From Janibacter alkaliphilus (lineage in GTDB: Bacteria; Actinomycetota; Actinomycetes; Actinomycetales; Dermatophilaceae): a DNA stretch of 64,000 nucleotides. Under the pieces are notes generated by a model. It worked only from the letters and a program-made list of their open reading frames with translations. It was not told the origin of the DNA and did not search any database. The translations under genes were made by a program, and so were the position numbers. Position 1 is the stretch's first letter; every line of letters starts with the position of its first letter. The stretch is from contig NZ_JACBZX010000001.1 in NCBI RefSeq assembly GCF_013408565.1, positions 1,612,001 through 1,676,000 of the forward strand, in the 5' to 3' direction. Shown one piece after another: positions 1 to 10,952 of this stretch.

Positions 1-1
1 C

Positions 2-2407
2 ATCGACGGGGTCCCGGTCAGCGTGCCCAAGGAGACCCTGGTCATCCGGGCCGCCGAGGAGGCCGGGATCCAGATCCCGCGCTTCTGCGACCACCCGCTG
101 CTCGACCCGGTCGGCGCCTGCCGGCAGTGCCTGGTCGAGGTGGCCACCCCGGACCGCGAGGGCAACGTCAAGCCGATGCCCAAGCCGCAGGCCAGCTGCA
201 CCATGGCGGTCAGCGAGGGCATGCAGGTCAGCACCCAGCAGACCTCCGAGGTGGCCGACAAGGCCCAGCAGGGCGTCATGGAGCTGCTGCTGGTCAACCA
301 CCCGCTGGACTGCCCGGTCTGCGACAAGGGCGGGGAGTGCCCGCTGCAGAACCAGGCGATGAGCAACGGCCGGCCGACCTCCCGCTTCGAGGACGTCAAG
401 CGCACCTACCCCAAGCCGATCAACATCTCCTCGGCGGTGCTGCTGGACCGGGAGCGCTGCGTGCTCTGCGCCCGCTGCACCCGCTTCTCCGACCAGATCG
501 CCGGCGACCCCTTCATCGCGCTCGTCGAGCGCGGCGCGCTGCAGCAGGTCGGCATCTACGAGGAGCAGCCCTTCGAGAGCTACTTCTCTGGCAACACCGT
601 GCAGATCTGCCCGGTGGGCGCGCTCACCGGCGCCGCCTACCGCTTCCGCTCCCGCCCCTTCGACCTCGTCTCCACCCCGAGCGTGTGCGAGCACTGCGCC
701 AGCGGCTGCGCGATCCGCACCGACCACCGCCGCGGCAGCGTGCTGCGCCGGATGGCCGCGCTGGACCCCGAGGTCAACGACGAGTGGATCTGCGACAAGG
801 GCCGCTGGGCCTTCCGCTACCCCGACGTCGGGGACCGCTTCGAGCTGCCGATGGTCCGCGAGGACGGCGAGCTGCGCCCCGCCTCGTGGCAGGAGGCGCT
901 GGCCGTCGCCGCGGACGGGCTGCGCGCGGCGCAGGGCCACGGCGTGCTCGTCGGCGGCCGGGTCAGCGTCGAGGACGCCTACGCCTACGGCAAGCTCGCC
1001 CGCGGCGTGCTCGGCACGAACAACATCGACTTCCGCGCCCGCCCGCACTCGGCCGAGGAGGCCGACTTCCTCGCCGACCACGTCGTCGGCACCACCCCGG
1101 AGACCGGCGGGGTCCGCTTCGCCGACCTCGAGCGGGCCGGCTCGGTGCTGCTCGTCGGGCTGGAGTCCGAGGAGGAGTCGCCCAGCGTCTTCCTGCGGCT
1201 GCGCAAGGCCTTCCGCAAGAGCGGCACCCAGGTCTTCTCGGTGGCCCCGCTGGCCACCCGTGGCCTGACGAAGGCGGGCGGCACCCTCGTCCCGGCGGCA
1301 CCCGGCACCGAGACCGAGGTGCTGCGGGCGCTGGCCGGCGAGGGCAGCGCCGAGGCGATGGGCGGCGACGGCTTCGCCGCCACCCGCACCGCGCTGCGCG
1401 AGCCGGCGGCGATCATCCTCGTCGGCGAGCGGCTGGCCACCGTGCCCGGTGCGCTGACCGCCGCCGCGGCGCTCGCCGAGAGCACCGGCGCCCGGCTGGC
1501 CTGGGTGCCGCGACGGGCCGGGGAGCGCGGCGCCCTCGAGGCCGGCGCGCTGCCCGGGCTGCTGCCCGGCGGCCGCCCGGTCACCGACGCCGGCGCCCGC
1601 GAGGCGCTGGCCACGCTGTGGCAGACCGACGCCGCGCTGCCCACCGAGGCCGGCCTGGACACCACCGGCATCGTCGGAGCGGCCCGCACCGGACGCCTCG
1701 GCGGCCTCGTCGTCGGCGGCGTGGACGCCGACGACCTCGCCCTGCCCGGCGCGCACGAGGCGCTGCGGCGGGCCTTCGTCGTCTCCCTCGACCTGCGCCC
1801 GAGCACGGTCACCGCGCACGCCGACGTCGTGCTGCCGGTGGCCCCGCACGCCGAGCGCTCCGGAGCCTTCGTCAACTGGGAGGGTCGGGTCCGCGAGTTC
1901 GAGGCGGCGCTGTCGACCAACGCGATGGCCGACCACCGGGTGCTGCACATGCTCGCCGACGAGCTCGGCGGCTTCCTCGGCACCCGGACCCAGGCCGAGG
2001 TGCGCGGCGAGCTCGACCTGCTCGAGCGCGGCCCGGCCACCCGCCCCGAGCGCGCCGTGCCCGGCACCCCCGAGGTGCCCACCCTCGGCGCCGACGAGCT
2101 CGTCCTGGCGACCTGGCACCAGCTGCTCGACAAGGGCTCGCTGCAGGACGGCGAACCCTTCCTCGCCGGCACCGCGCACACCCCGAAGGCGTGGGTCTCC
2201 CCGCGCACCGCGCAGGCCCTCGGCGTCATCGAGGACGACTTCGTCACCGTGCAGGGCGGCGAGGTGCGGGTGACCGCGCCGGTGCACGTCGCCGACATGG
2301 TCGACCACGTGGTGTGGCTGCCGACGAACTCCGAGAGCTGCGACCTGCGCAGCCTGACCGGGCACGTCGGCCCGGTCGTCACCGTCACCAGGGGTGGAGC
2401 CGCATGA
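2..2407 (+). CDS. nuoG: NADH-quinone oxidoreductase subunit G, 5' partial
   Basis: This is the large iron-sulfur subunit of the complex I NADH module, which carries electrons from NuoEF toward NuoI. The frame is open to the left edge ([13 protein letters not shown]), so the true start lies upstream; a GTG at 23 is only an internal valine. The N-terminal [2Fe-2S] ferredoxin fold has [17 protein letters not shown], followed by [16 protein letters not shown] and CVLCARC for [4Fe-4S] clusters. A CEHCASGC motif with a later ICDKGRW resembles the extra N7 cluster site. The remainder is the molybdopterin-oxidoreductase-like domain. The gene ends in an ATGA overlap with nuoH. nuoA-F are expected just outside the window. 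Confidence 0.96.
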   Translation: MDGVPVSVPKETLVIRAAEEAGIQIPRFCDHPLLDPVGACRQCLVEVATPDREGNVKPMPKPQASCTMAVSEGMQVSTQQTSEVADKAQQGVMELLLVNHPLDCPVCDKGGECPLQNQAMSNGRPTSRFEDVKRTYPKPINISSAVLLDRERCVLCARCTRFSDQIAGDPFIALVERGALQQVGIYEEQPFESYFSGNTVQICPVGALTGAAYRFRSRPFDLVSTPSVCEHCASGCAIRTDHRRGSVLRRMAALDPEVNDEWICDKGRWAFRYPDVGDRFELPMVREDGELRPASWQEALAVAADGLRAAQGHGVLVGGRVSVEDAYAYGKLARGVLGTNNIDFRARPHSAEEADFLADHVVGTTPETGGVRFADLERAGSVLLVGLESEEESPSVFLRLRKAFRKSGTQVFSVAPLATRGLTKAGGTLVPAAPGTETEVLRALAGEGSAEAMGGDGFAATRTALREPAAIILVGERLATVPGALTAAAALAESTGARLAWVPRRAGERGALEAGALPGLLPGGRPVTDAGAREALATLWQTDAALPTEAGLDTTGIVGAARTGRLGGLVVGGVDADDLALPGAHEALRRAFVVSLDLRPSTVTAHADVVLPVAPHAERSGAFVNWEGRVREFEAALSTNAMADHRVLHMLADELGGFLGTRTQAEVRGELDLLERGPATRPERAVPGTPEVPTLGADELVLATWHQLLDKGSLQDGEPFLAGTAHTPKAWVSPRTAQALGVIEDDFVTVQGGEVRVTAPVHVADMVDHVVWLPTNSESCDLRSLTGHVGPVVTVTRGGAA

Positions 2408-3825
2408 GCAGCCTGACGATCCTGCCGACGCTCACCACGGCCGCCCCGGGGCCGGCCGACTTCAGCGACACCCCGGTGTGGCTGTCCCTGGTCAAGGCGC
2501 TGCTGCTCTTCGTCTACCTGCTGCTCAGCGTGCTGCTGGCGATCTGGTTCGAGCGTCGGGTCATCGGCCGGATGCAGCAGCGTCCCGGCCCGAACCGCAA
2601 CGGTCCCTTCGGTCTGCTGCAGACCCTCGCCGACGGCATGAAGTCGATGCTGAAGGAGGACGTGCGGCCGAAGGCGGCGGACGCCTTCATCTTCACCATG
2701 GCCCCGATGCTCTTCGCGTCGATGGCCTTCGTCGCCTTCGCGATCATCCCGCTCGGCGGCGACGTGTGGATGTTCGGCCACCGCACCCCGCTGCAGCTGA
2801 CCGACCTGCCGGTGGCCAGCCTCGTCGTGCTCGCCGCCGCCGGGATCGCCGCCTACGGGATCGTCCTCGGCGGCTGGTCGGCCGGCTCGACCTACCCGCT
2901 GCTCGGCGGGCTGCGCTCGACCGCGCAGATCATCTCCTACGAGATCGCCATGGGCCTGGCGCTGGTCGCGGTCTTCCTCTACGCCGGCTCGATGTCCACA
3001 TCGGAGATCGTCGCCTCGCAGAGCGACCTCTGGTACATCGTCCCGGCCTGCGTCTCCTTCGTCATCTACGTCATCACCATGGTCGGCGAGACCAACCGGC
3101 TCCCGGTGGACCTCGCCGAGGGCGAGGGCGAGATCGTCGGCGGCTACTTCACCGAGTACTCCGGCATGCGCTTCGCGATGTTCTTCCTCGGCGAGTACAT
3201 CAACATGCTCACCGTCTCGGCGCTGGCCACGACGCTCTTCCTCGGCGGCTGGCAGGCGCCCCCCGGGTTCGCCGCGATCGGCGACGGCATGCTGAACGAG
3301 GGCTGGTGGGGCCTGCTGTGGTTCACCATCAAGGTCTGGCTCTTCATGTTCTTCTTCGTCTGGCTGCGCGGCACCCTGCCGCGCACCCGGTACGACCAGT
3401 TCATGCGCTTCGGCTGGAAGTTCCTCATCCCGGTCACCGTCGTCTGGGTCGTCGCGGTCGCCTTCATCCGGGCCGCCGACCTCGGCTTCTTCGGCGACTC
3501 CACGGTCAACCTCGCCGGGCGCGCCTTCCCGGTGGCCTCGCTGATCATCGTCGGGGTCATCGCCGTGCTGGTGCTCGGCGCCACCTGGATCTGGGAGAAC
3601 CGGGTCGAGGCCCGGGCCCAGGCCGAGGAGGAGGCCGCCGAGACCCCGGAGGAGATCGACCCCTTCGCCGGCGGCTACCCGGTCCCGCCGCTGCCCGGCC
3701 AGCGCCTCGTCGAGCCGGAGCACCGCGCCGGCAGCACGCGCCAGGTCGAGCCGGCCGGGGCCACCCGGGCCACCGCCACCGAGACCACGACCGCCACCAC
3801 GAGCGAGGAGGAGCCCCGTGGCTGA
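2404..3825 (+). CDS. nuoH: NADH-quinone oxidoreductase subunit H
   Basis: This 473-residue membrane subunit forms the quinone-entry channel of complex I. It has about eight or nine hydrophobic segments and the family signatures [19 protein letters not shown] and [20 protein letters not shown], the latter being the acidic loop facing the quinone cavity. The ATG at 2404 overlaps the nuoG stop by 4 bp. A hydrophilic tail of about 70 residues, rich in Glu, Thr and Ala, follows the last membrane helix (from roughly [12 protein letters not shown]), as is common in actinomycete NuoH. The gene overlaps nuoI by 8 bp. Confidence 0.96.
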   Translation: MSSLTILPTLTTAAPGPADFSDTPVWLSLVKALLLFVYLLLSVLLAIWFERRVIGRMQQRPGPNRNGPFGLLQTLADGMKSMLKEDVRPKAADAFIFTMAPMLFASMAFVAFAIIPLGGDVWMFGHRTPLQLTDLPVASLVVLAAAGIAAYGIVLGGWSAGSTYPLLGGLRSTAQIISYEIAMGLALVAVFLYAGSMSTSEIVASQSDLWYIVPACVSFVIYVITMVGETNRLPVDLAEGEGEIVGGYFTEYSGMRFAMFFLGEYINMLTVSALATTLFLGGWQAPPGFAAIGDGMLNEGWWGLLWFTIKVWLFMFFFVWLRGTLPRTRYDQFMRFGWKFLIPVTVVWVVAVAFIRAADLGFFGDSTVNLAGRAFPVASLIIVGVIAVLVLGATWIWENRVEARAQAEEEAAETPEEIDPFAGGYPVPPLPGQRLVEPEHRAGSTRQVEPAGATRATATETTTATTSEEEPRG

Positions 3826-4444
3826 CGATCAGAGCAAGGGCGGGTTCTTCGCGGACCTGTTCGCCCCGGTCGCCGGGTTCGGCGTGTCCTTCGGGACGAT
3901 GTTCCGCAAGGTCGCCACCCAGGAGTACCCCGAGGTCAAGTGGCCCACCCAGCCACGCTTCCACGGCCGCCACCAGCTCAACCGGCACCCGGACGGGCTG
4001 GAGAAGTGCGTCGGCTGCGAGCTGTGCGCCTGGGCCTGCCCGGCGGACGCGATCCTCGTCCAGGGCGAGGACAACGACGACGAGCGGGGGCTGCGGTTCA
4101 GCCCCGGCGAGCGGTACGGGCGGATCTACCAGATCAACTACCTGCGCTGCATCTTCTGCGGGCTGTGCATCGAGGCCTGCCCCACCCGGGCGCTGACGAT
4201 GACCAACGAGTACGAGCTCGCCGACAACAACCGCGCCGACCTCATCTTCACCAAGGAACAGCTGCTCGCGCCGGTGCAGGAGGGCATGCTGCCCGCCCCG
4301 CACCCGATGGTCGACAACATGGAGGAGCGGGACTACTACCAGGGCAAGGTCACCGCGGCCACCCCGGAGCAGCGCGAGTGGGTCGAGGCGGCCGCCGCCA
4401 CCCGCCGTCGCGCGGACGCCGAGGCGCAGGAGGAGCAGTCGTGA
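3818..4444 (+). CDS. nuoI: NADH-quinone oxidoreductase subunit I
   Basis: This 208-residue peripheral subunit carries two [4Fe-4S] clusters (N6a and N6b) that link NuoG to NuoB. The motifs [12 protein letters not shown] and [12 protein letters not shown] are intact. The GTG at 3818 lies inside the end of nuoH, giving an 8-bp overlap and probable translational coupling. An acidic, Arg/Ala-rich tail follows the second cluster. The stop overlaps the GTG start of nuoJ by 4 bp. Confidence 0.96.
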   Translation: MADDQSKGGFFADLFAPVAGFGVSFGTMFRKVATQEYPEVKWPTQPRFHGRHQLNRHPDGLEKCVGCELCAWACPADAILVQGEDNDDERGLRFSPGERYGRIYQINYLRCIFCGLCIEACPTRALTMTNEYELADNNRADLIFTKEQLLAPVQEGMLPAPHPMVDNMEERDYYQGKVTAATPEQREWVEAAAATRRRADAEAQEEQS

Positions 4445-5361
4445 CCGGTACCGGTGAGGCCGTCGCCTTCTGGGCGCTGGCGATCGTGGCGGTGCCCGCG
4501 GCGCTGGCGCTGCTCTTCGCGAAGCGTGCGGTGCACGCGGCGATCGGCATGGTCGTCACGATGATCATCCTCGGCGCCTTCTACCTGCTGCAGGAGGCGC
4601 CCTTCCTCGGGGTGGTGCACATCTTCGTCTACACCGGCGCCGTGATGATGCTCTTCCTCTTCGTCGTCATGCTCGTCGGCGTCGACCACTCCGACAGCCT
4701 CGTCGAGACCCTCACCGGGCAGCGCTTCCTCACCGTGCTGCTCAGCCTGGCCACGGTGGCGCTGCTCGTCGGGGCCATCTCCGGGGTGACCTACGAGGGC
4801 GACCCCAACCTCAGCGCGGTCAGCGCCGACCCCGGCAACGTCGAGGCCGTCGCCTACCTCATCTTCGGCCGCTACGTCTGGGTCTTCGAGGTGACCACCG
4901 CGCTGCTGGTCACCGCCGCCATCGGGGCGATGGTGCTCGCCCACCGCGAGCGGATCGTGCCCCGCCCCACCCAGCGGCAGTGGATGGAGCGCCGCTTCCG
5001 CGAGGGCCAGCACCTCTCCGGCCTGCCGGCCCCCGGCGTCTACGCCCGGCACAACGCCGTGGACACCCCGGCGCTGCTGCCCGACGGCACCGTCTCCGAG
5101 CTCTCCCTGAACCGGGTGCTCGTCGCCCGTGACCAGGTCACCGCGCCCACCCGGTACGTCGAGGTGGACGAGGCGGCCGCGGACACCGCCCCGGACCGGG
5201 AGATCGCCGACACCCGGGAGCGCCACCTGCACGACACCGGTGAGCAGCTGCCGCCCAGCGCGGACCTGCCCAGCCTGCGTCGCGAGGGTGCCCAGCACGA
5301 CGGGGGCCACCCGCAGAGCGGCGACGACGCGACCCGTGACGACGAGGGGAGCGCCCGATGA
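4441..5361 (+). CDS. nuoJ: NADH-quinone oxidoreductase subunit J
   Basis: This membrane subunit J of complex I has five predicted membrane helices in its first 170 residues ([19 protein letters not shown], then [20 protein letters not shown]). I place the start at GTG 4441, overlapping the nuoI stop as GTGA, which gives 306 residues. A long hydrophilic C-terminal extension of about 130 residues, rich in Asp, Glu, Thr and Arg, makes it much longer than the roughly 180-residue E. coli protein; such tails are frequent in actinomycetes. It overlaps nuoK by 4 bp. Confidence 0.94.
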   Translation: MTGTGEAVAFWALAIVAVPAALALLFAKRAVHAAIGMVVTMIILGAFYLLQEAPFLGVVHIFVYTGAVMMLFLFVVMLVGVDHSDSLVETLTGQRFLTVLLSLATVALLVGAISGVTYEGDPNLSAVSADPGNVEAVAYLIFGRYVWVFEVTTALLVTAAIGAMVLAHRERIVPRPTQRQWMERRFREGQHLSGLPAPGVYARHNAVDTPALLPDGTVSELSLNRVLVARDQVTAPTRYVEVDEAAADTAPDREIADTRERHLHDTGEQLPPSADLPSLRREGAQHDGGHPQSGDDATRDDEGSAR

Positions 5362-5657
5362 GCCCGATGAACTACGTCTACCTGGCGAGCATCCTCTTCG
5401 CCATCGGCGGCGCCACCGTGCTGCTGCGGCGCAACGCGATCGTCGTCTTCATGGGCGTCGAGCTCATGCTCAACGCGGCCAACCTCGTCTTCGTCACCTT
5501 CGCCCGGATGCACGGCAGCGTCGAGGGACAGGTCATCGCGCTCTTCGTCATGGTGGTCGCGGCCGCCGAGGTGGTCATCGGCCTGGCCATCATCATGGCG
5601 ATCTTCCGTGCCCGACGCTCGGCCTCGGTCGACGACGCCAACCTGCTGAAGCTGTAA
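5358..5657 (+). CDS. nuoK: NADH-quinone oxidoreductase subunit K
   Basis: This 99-residue, three-helix MrpC-like proton channel subunit has the normal length. The membrane glutamates used for proton transfer are present in [17 protein letters not shown] and in the [18 protein letters not shown] helix. The ATG at 5358 overlaps the nuoJ stop. The stop is 12 bp before nuoL, with an AAGGAG ribosome site at the junction. Confidence 0.97.
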   Translation: MSPMNYVYLASILFAIGGATVLLRRNAIVVFMGVELMLNAANLVFVTFARMHGSVEGQVIALFVMVVAAAEVVIGLAIIMAIFRARRSASVDDANLLKL

Positions 5658-5669
5658 GGAGCGACGACC

Positions 5670-7637
5670 GTGCTCACCGCACTCCCTGCGCTGACCGCTG
5701 ACGCCGTGCTGACGGCCGACGCCGCCGCGGCGCACGAGGCCACCGGGGTCACCGCCCTCGGCTGGCTGCTCGTGGGCCTGCCGCTGGCCGGCGCCATCAT
5801 CCTGCTGCTCGGCGGCCGGGCGACCGACTCCTTCGGCCCGTACCTGGCGACCGCGCTGTCCTGGGGGTCCTTCCTCCTCGGCGGCGCCATCGTCCTCTCC
5901 ATGCTCGGCGAGGACCCCGAGCAGCGGGTCAGCTCGCTGGCGCTGTGGGACTGGGTGCCGGCCGGCAGCGTCGACGTCACCGCCGGGCTGACCCTGGACC
6001 CGCTCTCGCTGTCCTTCGTCCTGCTGGTCACCTTCGTCGGCTCGCTGATCCACGTCTACTCGCTGGGCTACATGGCCCACGACCCGGACAAGCGGCGCTT
6101 CTTCGCCTACCTCAACCTCTTCGTCGCCTCCATGCTGCTGCTGGTGCTGGCGGACTCCTACCTGCTGCTCTTCGTCGGCTGGGAGGGCGTCGGCCTGGCG
6201 TCCTGGCTGCTCATCGGCTTCTGGAACCACAACCCCGCCTACGCCACCGCGGCGAACAAGGCCTTCGTCGTCAACCGCGTCGGCGACCTCGGGATGATCC
6301 TGGCGATGGCGGTCATGCTGGCCACCTTCGGCACCCTGGACATCGCCGCCGTCGGCGCCGCCGCGCCGGGCGCCAGCGACGGGGTGCTGCTGGCGATCGG
6401 CATGCTGCTGCTGCTCGCCGCCTGCGGCAAGTCGGCGCAGTTCCCGCTGCAGAGCTGGCTCGGCGACGCGATGGCCGGCCCCACCCCGGTCTCGGCACTG
6501 ATCCACGCGGCGACCATGGTCACCGCCGGCGTCTACCTCATCGTGCGCAGCCACGGCATCTTCGACGCCTCCGAGGGCGCCCGGCTCGCGGTCACCATCG
6601 TCGGTGCCATCACCCTGGTCTACGGAGCGGTCGTCGGCTGCGCCAAGGACGACCTGAAGAAGGCGCTGGCCGCCTCGACGATGAGCCAGATCGGCTACAT
6701 GATGCTGGCCGCCGGTCTGGGACCGATCGGCTACGCCTTCGCCATCTTCCACCTGGTCACCCACGGCTTCTTCAAGGCCGGGATGTTCCTCGGCGCCGGC
6801 TCGGTGATGCACGGGATGAACGACCAGGTCGACATGCGCCGCTTCGGCGGGCTGGCCACGGTCATGAAGATCACCTGGATCACCTTCGGCCTGGGCTGGC
6901 TGGCGATCCTCGGCGTCCCGCCCTTCTCCGGCTACTGGTCCAAGGACAAGATCATCGAGTCGGCCTTCGTCGGCGACGGCTGGCAGCCGTGGGTCTTCGG
7001 CACCGCCGCGCTGCTCGGCGCCGGGGTGACCGCCTTCTACATGTCCCGGCTGTTCTTCATGACCTTCCACGGCAAGCGCCGCTGGGTCACCGAGGGCGAG
7101 GAGGCGGTGCACCCGCACGAGTCCCCGCTGACGATGACCGTCCCGATGATCGTGCTCGCCGTGGGCTCGGTCGCGCTCGGCTGGGCGCTGGCCGCCGGCG
7201 ACACCTTCACCACCTGGCTGGAGCCGGTGCTCGGCCACCACGAGCACGAGGAGCCGGTGATCGCCGTGCCGGTGATCATCGCCCTCACCCTGCTGCTGGT
7301 CGTCCTCGGCGCCGGCCTGGCGTGGTTCATGTACCTGCGCCAGGACGTGCCGGAGACCGCGCCGAAGGGGTCGGTGCTGACCCGGGCGGCCCGCGCCGAC
7401 CTCTACCAGGACGAGCTGAACTCGGCCCTCTTCGTCGGGCCCGGCGTCGGCCTGACCCGGGCCCTGGTCGAGGGTGACCGGGACGGGGTCGACGGCGGCT
7501 TCGACGGCCTGGCCTCCGGGGTGCGGGCCACCTCCTCCTGGCTGCGCCGGGCCCAGACCGGCTTCGTCCGCTCGTACGCGCTGACGATGCTCGCCGGTGT
7601 CGTCGTGATCCTGGCCGCGCTGAGCCTGCTGAACTGA
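5670..7637 (+). CDS. nuoL: NADH-quinone oxidoreductase subunit L
   Basis: This is the distal antiporter-like proton pump of complex I, 655 residues long. Family motifs include FVGWEGVGLASWLLIGFW with the conserved membrane glutamate, and WLGDAMAGPTPVSALIHAATM, preceded by the lysine of GKSAQFPLQS. The C-terminal part carries the long lateral helix region. The start is GTG at 5670 after a good Shine-Dalgarno (AAGGAG). The stop TGA shares its last base with the ATG of nuoM. Confidence 0.96.
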   Translation: MLTALPALTADAVLTADAAAAHEATGVTALGWLLVGLPLAGAIILLLGGRATDSFGPYLATALSWGSFLLGGAIVLSMLGEDPEQRVSSLALWDWVPAGSVDVTAGLTLDPLSLSFVLLVTFVGSLIHVYSLGYMAHDPDKRRFFAYLNLFVASMLLLVLADSYLLLFVGWEGVGLASWLLIGFWNHNPAYATAANKAFVVNRVGDLGMILAMAVMLATFGTLDIAAVGAAAPGASDGVLLAIGMLLLLAACGKSAQFPLQSWLGDAMAGPTPVSALIHAATMVTAGVYLIVRSHGIFDASEGARLAVTIVGAITLVYGAVVGCAKDDLKKALAASTMSQIGYMMLAAGLGPIGYAFAIFHLVTHGFFKAGMFLGAGSVMHGMNDQVDMRRFGGLATVMKITWITFGLGWLAILGVPPFSGYWSKDKIIESAFVGDGWQPWVFGTAALLGAGVTAFYMSRLFFMTFHGKRRWVTEGEEAVHPHESPLTMTVPMIVLAVGSVALGWALAAGDTFTTWLEPVLGHHEHEEPVIAVPVIIALTLLLVVLGAGLAWFMYLRQDVPETAPKGSVLTRAARADLYQDELNSALFVGPGVGLTRALVEGDRDGVDGGFDGLASGVRATSSWLRRAQTGFVRSYALTMLAGVVVILAALSLLN

Positions 7638-9349
7638 TGGGTGATGAACTGATGACCGATCTGCCCTGGCTCTCGCTGCTCATCGTCGTGCCGCTGCTCG
7701 GCGCGCTGGTGGTGGCGGTGCTCCCCTCGAAGGGTGGCCTGGCCAAGCCGGTGGCGCTGGGCGTCTCCCTGCTCACCCTGGGCATCGCGGTGGCCGCCAC
7801 CGCGACGAGCTTCACGCGGGGGAGCGACCAGCAGTTCCAGATGGTCGAGCAGCACGAGTGGATCCCGCAGTTCGGGGTCTCCTACGCGCTCGGCGTCGAC
7901 GGGATCTCGCTGGCGCTCATCCTCATGGCGCTGGTGCTGACCCCGGTGTGCCTGCTCGCCGCCTGGAACGACATCCCCGAGGGCGGTGGCCGGGAGAAGA
8001 CCTACTACGCGCTGCTGCTGTCGCTGGTGCCCTTCATGGTCGGCGTCTTCGCGGCCACCGACGTCTTCCTCTTCTACGTCTTCTTCGAGGCGATGCTCAT
8101 CCCGGTGTACTTCCTCATCGGGATGTTCGGCGGCGAGCGCCGCCAGGCCGCAGCGGTGAAGTTCCTGCTCTACAGCCTGGCCGGCGGGCTGATCATGCTC
8201 GTCGGGGTCATCGCCCTGTACTTCCAGGGTCCCGGCGGCTCGGAGGGCTTCCTCGTCGAGCGGCTCACCGGGCTGAGCATCGACCCGACCACCGAGAAGT
8301 GGCTCTTCGTCGCCTTCTTCGTCGCCTTCGCCGTCAAGGCCCCGATGTGGCCGGTGCACGCCTGGCTGCCGGACGCGGCCAGCGCCTCCCGGCCGGCGGT
8401 GGCCACGCTGCTCGTCGGCGTGCTCGACAAGGTCGGCACCTACGGGATGATCCGCTTCTGCCTGCAGCTCTTCCCGGGGGCCAGCGAGTGGGCCACCCCG
8501 GTGGTGCTCACCCTGGCCGTGGTCTCGGTGCTCTACGGCGCGATCCTGGCGATCGGCCAGACCGACCTCATGCGCCTGGTCGCCTTCACCTCGATCAGCC
8601 ACTTCGGCTTCATCGTCATCGGCATCTTCGCGGTGACCTCGGCCTCGCAGACCGGCAGCAACCTCTACATGATCAACCACGGCTTCTCCACGGCCGCGCT
8701 CTTCCTCGTCGCCGGGATGCTCGTCGCCCGCCGCGGCACCGCGCGGATCGACGCCTTCGGCGGCTGGCAGCGGGTCACCCCCGCGCTGGCCGGGGTCTTC
8801 CTCGTCGCCGGGCTGTCCGCGCTGGCGCTGCCGGGGCTGTCCAGCTTCGTCTCGGAGTTCCTCGTCATCGCCGGCACCTACCCCACCTACCCGGTGGTCA
8901 CGGTGGTCGCGGCGCTGGGCGTCATCCTGGCCGCGCTCTACGTGCTGCTGGCCTACAAGCGGATGATGACCGGCCCGCCGCCGGTGATCGGGGGGACCGA
9001 GGGGTCCTCGGTGGTCCCGGGCAGCACCGACGTCGAGCTGCGTGCCGACGCCGCGGGCACGTCCGTCGCCGGCGACGAGCCGGCCGAGGACCTGCCGTAC
9101 GTGCGCGAGGACCTCGACGAAGGGCGTCGCCGCGGCCGCCTCGCCGCCGCGGTGCCGGACCTCAGCTGGCGAGAGAAGGTGGTCGTCGCCCCGCTGATCG
9201 CCAGCTTCCTCGTGCTCGGGGTCTACCCGAAGCCGGTGCTGGACACCCTCACCCCTGCGGTCGAGCGCACCCTGGAGATCGTCGGGGTGAGCGACCCCGC
9301 ACCTGAGGTGCCGGCCGACTCCACCTCGACCAGCGGAGGCACGCACTGA
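7637..9349 (+). CDS. nuoM: NADH-quinone oxidoreductase subunit M
   Basis: This antiporter-like proton pump subunit has 570 residues. It shows FYVFFEAMLIPVYFLIGMFGG with the membrane glutamate, and FAVKAPMWPVHAWLPDAA with the key lysine. The segment after WLPDAA is SASRPAVATLLVGVLDKVGTYG, the actinomycete form of the motif. A hydrophilic insert of about 70 residues (roughly 450-515) lies between the last two membrane helices. Two starts are possible, ATG 7637 touching the nuoL stop and ATG 7652 five codons later; the second would leave a 14-bp gap. Confidence 0.95.
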   Translation: MGDELMTDLPWLSLLIVVPLLGALVVAVLPSKGGLAKPVALGVSLLTLGIAVAATATSFTRGSDQQFQMVEQHEWIPQFGVSYALGVDGISLALILMALVLTPVCLLAAWNDIPEGGGREKTYYALLLSLVPFMVGVFAATDVFLFYVFFEAMLIPVYFLIGMFGGERRQAAAVKFLLYSLAGGLIMLVGVIALYFQGPGGSEGFLVERLTGLSIDPTTEKWLFVAFFVAFAVKAPMWPVHAWLPDAASASRPAVATLLVGVLDKVGTYGMIRFCLQLFPGASEWATPVVLTLAVVSVLYGAILAIGQTDLMRLVAFTSISHFGFIVIGIFAVTSASQTGSNLYMINHGFSTAALFLVAGMLVARRGTARIDAFGGWQRVTPALAGVFLVAGLSALALPGLSSFVSEFLVIAGTYPTYPVVTVVAALGVILAALYVLLAYKRMMTGPPPVIGGTEGSSVVPGSTDVELRADAAGTSVAGDEPAEDLPYVREDLDEGRRRGRLAAAVPDLSWREKVVVAPLIASFLVLGVYPKPVLDTLTPAVERTLEIVGVSDPAPEVPADSTSTSGGTH

Positions 9350-10899
9350 TGAACTCCTTCGAGATGGTCGACATCGACTACGTCGCCCTCGCCCCGATGA
9401 TCGTCGTCTTCGCCGGCGCCCTCGTCGGCGTCGTCGTCGAGGCCTTCGCCCCGCGCCGGGTGCGGCACGTCGTCCAGGTGGCGCTGAGCGTGCTCACCCT
9501 GGTCGGCGCCTTCGCCGCGCTGCTGCTCATCGGCGACGGCGACCTCGGCGCCACCGTCGACGGCACCGTCGTCATCGACGAGCCGGCCCGCTTCATCCAG
9601 GGGTCGCTGCTCGTCCTCGGGCTGCTCGGCCTGCTGGTCATGGCCGAGACCCTGGGCGGCGACAGCTCGGACGGCTTCACCCCGATGGGCGCGGCCAGCC
9701 CCGGCTCCGGCCTGGAGCAGATGGCCGCCCGGCAGGGCTTCGCCACCACCGAGGTCTTCCCGCTGGCCCTCTTCAGCCTCGGCGGCATGATGCTCTTCCC
9801 CGCCGCCGGCGACCTGCTGACGATGTTCGTCGCGCTCGAGGTGCTCTCGCTGCCGCTCTACCTGCTGTGCGGGCTGGCCCGGCGTCGCCGGCTGCTCTCC
9901 CAGGAGGCGGCGCTGAAGTACTTCCTGCTCGGCGCCTTCAGCTCGGCCTTCTTCCTCTTCGGTGCGGCGCTGCTCTACGGCTATGCCGGCTCGGTGCAGC
10001 TCGAGGCGATCGCCGAGGCCAGCCGCACCTCCACCGGCGAGATGGAGTCGCTGCTGCTGCCGGGCGTCGGGATGCTCCTGGTCGGGCTGCTCTTCAAGGT
10101 CGGCGCGGTGCCCTTCCACGGCTGGACCCCGGACGTCTACCAGGGCGCACCGACCCCGGTGACCGCCTTCATGGCGGCCTGCACCAAGGCGGCCGCCTTC
10201 GGGGCGCTGCTCCGGCTGGTCTACGTCGGGCTGGAGACCACCCGCTGGGAGTGGCGCGGCGCGGTCATCGCCGTGGCGGCGCTGACCATGGTCGTCGGTG
10301 CCGTGCTCTCGGTGACCCAGACCGACGTCAAGCGGCTGCTGGCCTACAGCTCGGTGGCGCACGCCGGCTTCATCCTCGTCGGGCTGCTGGCCTTCGACCA
10401 GAGCGCCGTGCAGGGGGTGCTCTTCTACCTCGTGGCCTACGGCGCGACGACCATCGCCGCCTTCGCCATCGTCAACCTCGTCCGGGAGCGGGGCGCCGAG
10501 GCCACCCACCTGTCGCAGTGGGCCGGGCTGGGGCGTACCCACCCGTGGATCGCGGCGGCGTTCGGCTTCCTGCTGCTCGCCTTCGCCGGGATCCCGCTGA
10601 CCTCCGGCTTCACCGCGAAGGTGGCGGTCTTCGCCCCGGCGGTGGCGCACGGCGGGCTGGCCGGGACCCTGCTCGTGGTGCTCGGTGTGCTGGCCAGCGC
10701 GGTCACCGCCTTCGTCTACGTGCGGCTCATCGTGCTGATGTTCTTCACCGAGCCCAGCGGCGAGGTCACGGTCGCCTCCCCGGCGACGATGTCGCTGGTG
10801 GCGATCATGCTCGGCACGCTGATCACCCTCGCGCTGGGCGTCTTCCCCGGGCCGCTGCTCGAGCTGGCCCAGTCCTCGTCGATCTTCGTCGTCCCGTGA
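9349..10899 (+). CDS. nuoN: NADH-quinone oxidoreductase subunit N
   Basis: This antiporter-like subunit contacts the quinone arm. It has 516 residues with FKVGAVPFHGWTPDVYQGAP, the NuoN hallmark carrying the pump lysine, and MFVALEVLSLPLYLLCGLARR with the membrane glutamate. The ATG at 9349 shares its first base with the end of nuoM. It is the last nuo gene of this operon, and the coding chain continues into the polyprenyl synthase through a GTGA at 10896. Confidence 0.96.
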   Translation: MNSFEMVDIDYVALAPMIVVFAGALVGVVVEAFAPRRVRHVVQVALSVLTLVGAFAALLLIGDGDLGATVDGTVVIDEPARFIQGSLLVLGLLGLLVMAETLGGDSSDGFTPMGAASPGSGLEQMAARQGFATTEVFPLALFSLGGMMLFPAAGDLLTMFVALEVLSLPLYLLCGLARRRRLLSQEAALKYFLLGAFSSAFFLFGAALLYGYAGSVQLEAIAEASRTSTGEMESLLLPGVGMLLVGLLFKVGAVPFHGWTPDVYQGAPTPVTAFMAACTKAAAFGALLRLVYVGLETTRWEWRGAVIAVAALTMVVGAVLSVTQTDVKRLLAYSSVAHAGFILVGLLAFDQSAVQGVLFYLVAYGATTIAAFAIVNLVRERGAEATHLSQWAGLGRTHPWIAAAFGFLLLAFAGIPLTSGFTAKVAVFAPAVAHGGLAGTLLVVLGVLASAVTAFVYVRLIVLMFFTEPSGEVTVASPATMSLVAIMLGTLITLALGVFPGPLLELAQSSSIFVVP

Positions 10900-10952
10900 C
10901 CGGGGGAGACGCGCGCACCGGTGGCAGCGACGGCGACGACCGCCCCGGGGCG

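Noticed and set aside
985..3723. A 900-codon open frame on the minus strand opposite nuoG and nuoH
   Set aside because: It is antisense to clearly conserved complex I genes and encodes low-complexity Arg/Gly/Asp-rich sequence, the usual shadow of high-GC coding DNA.
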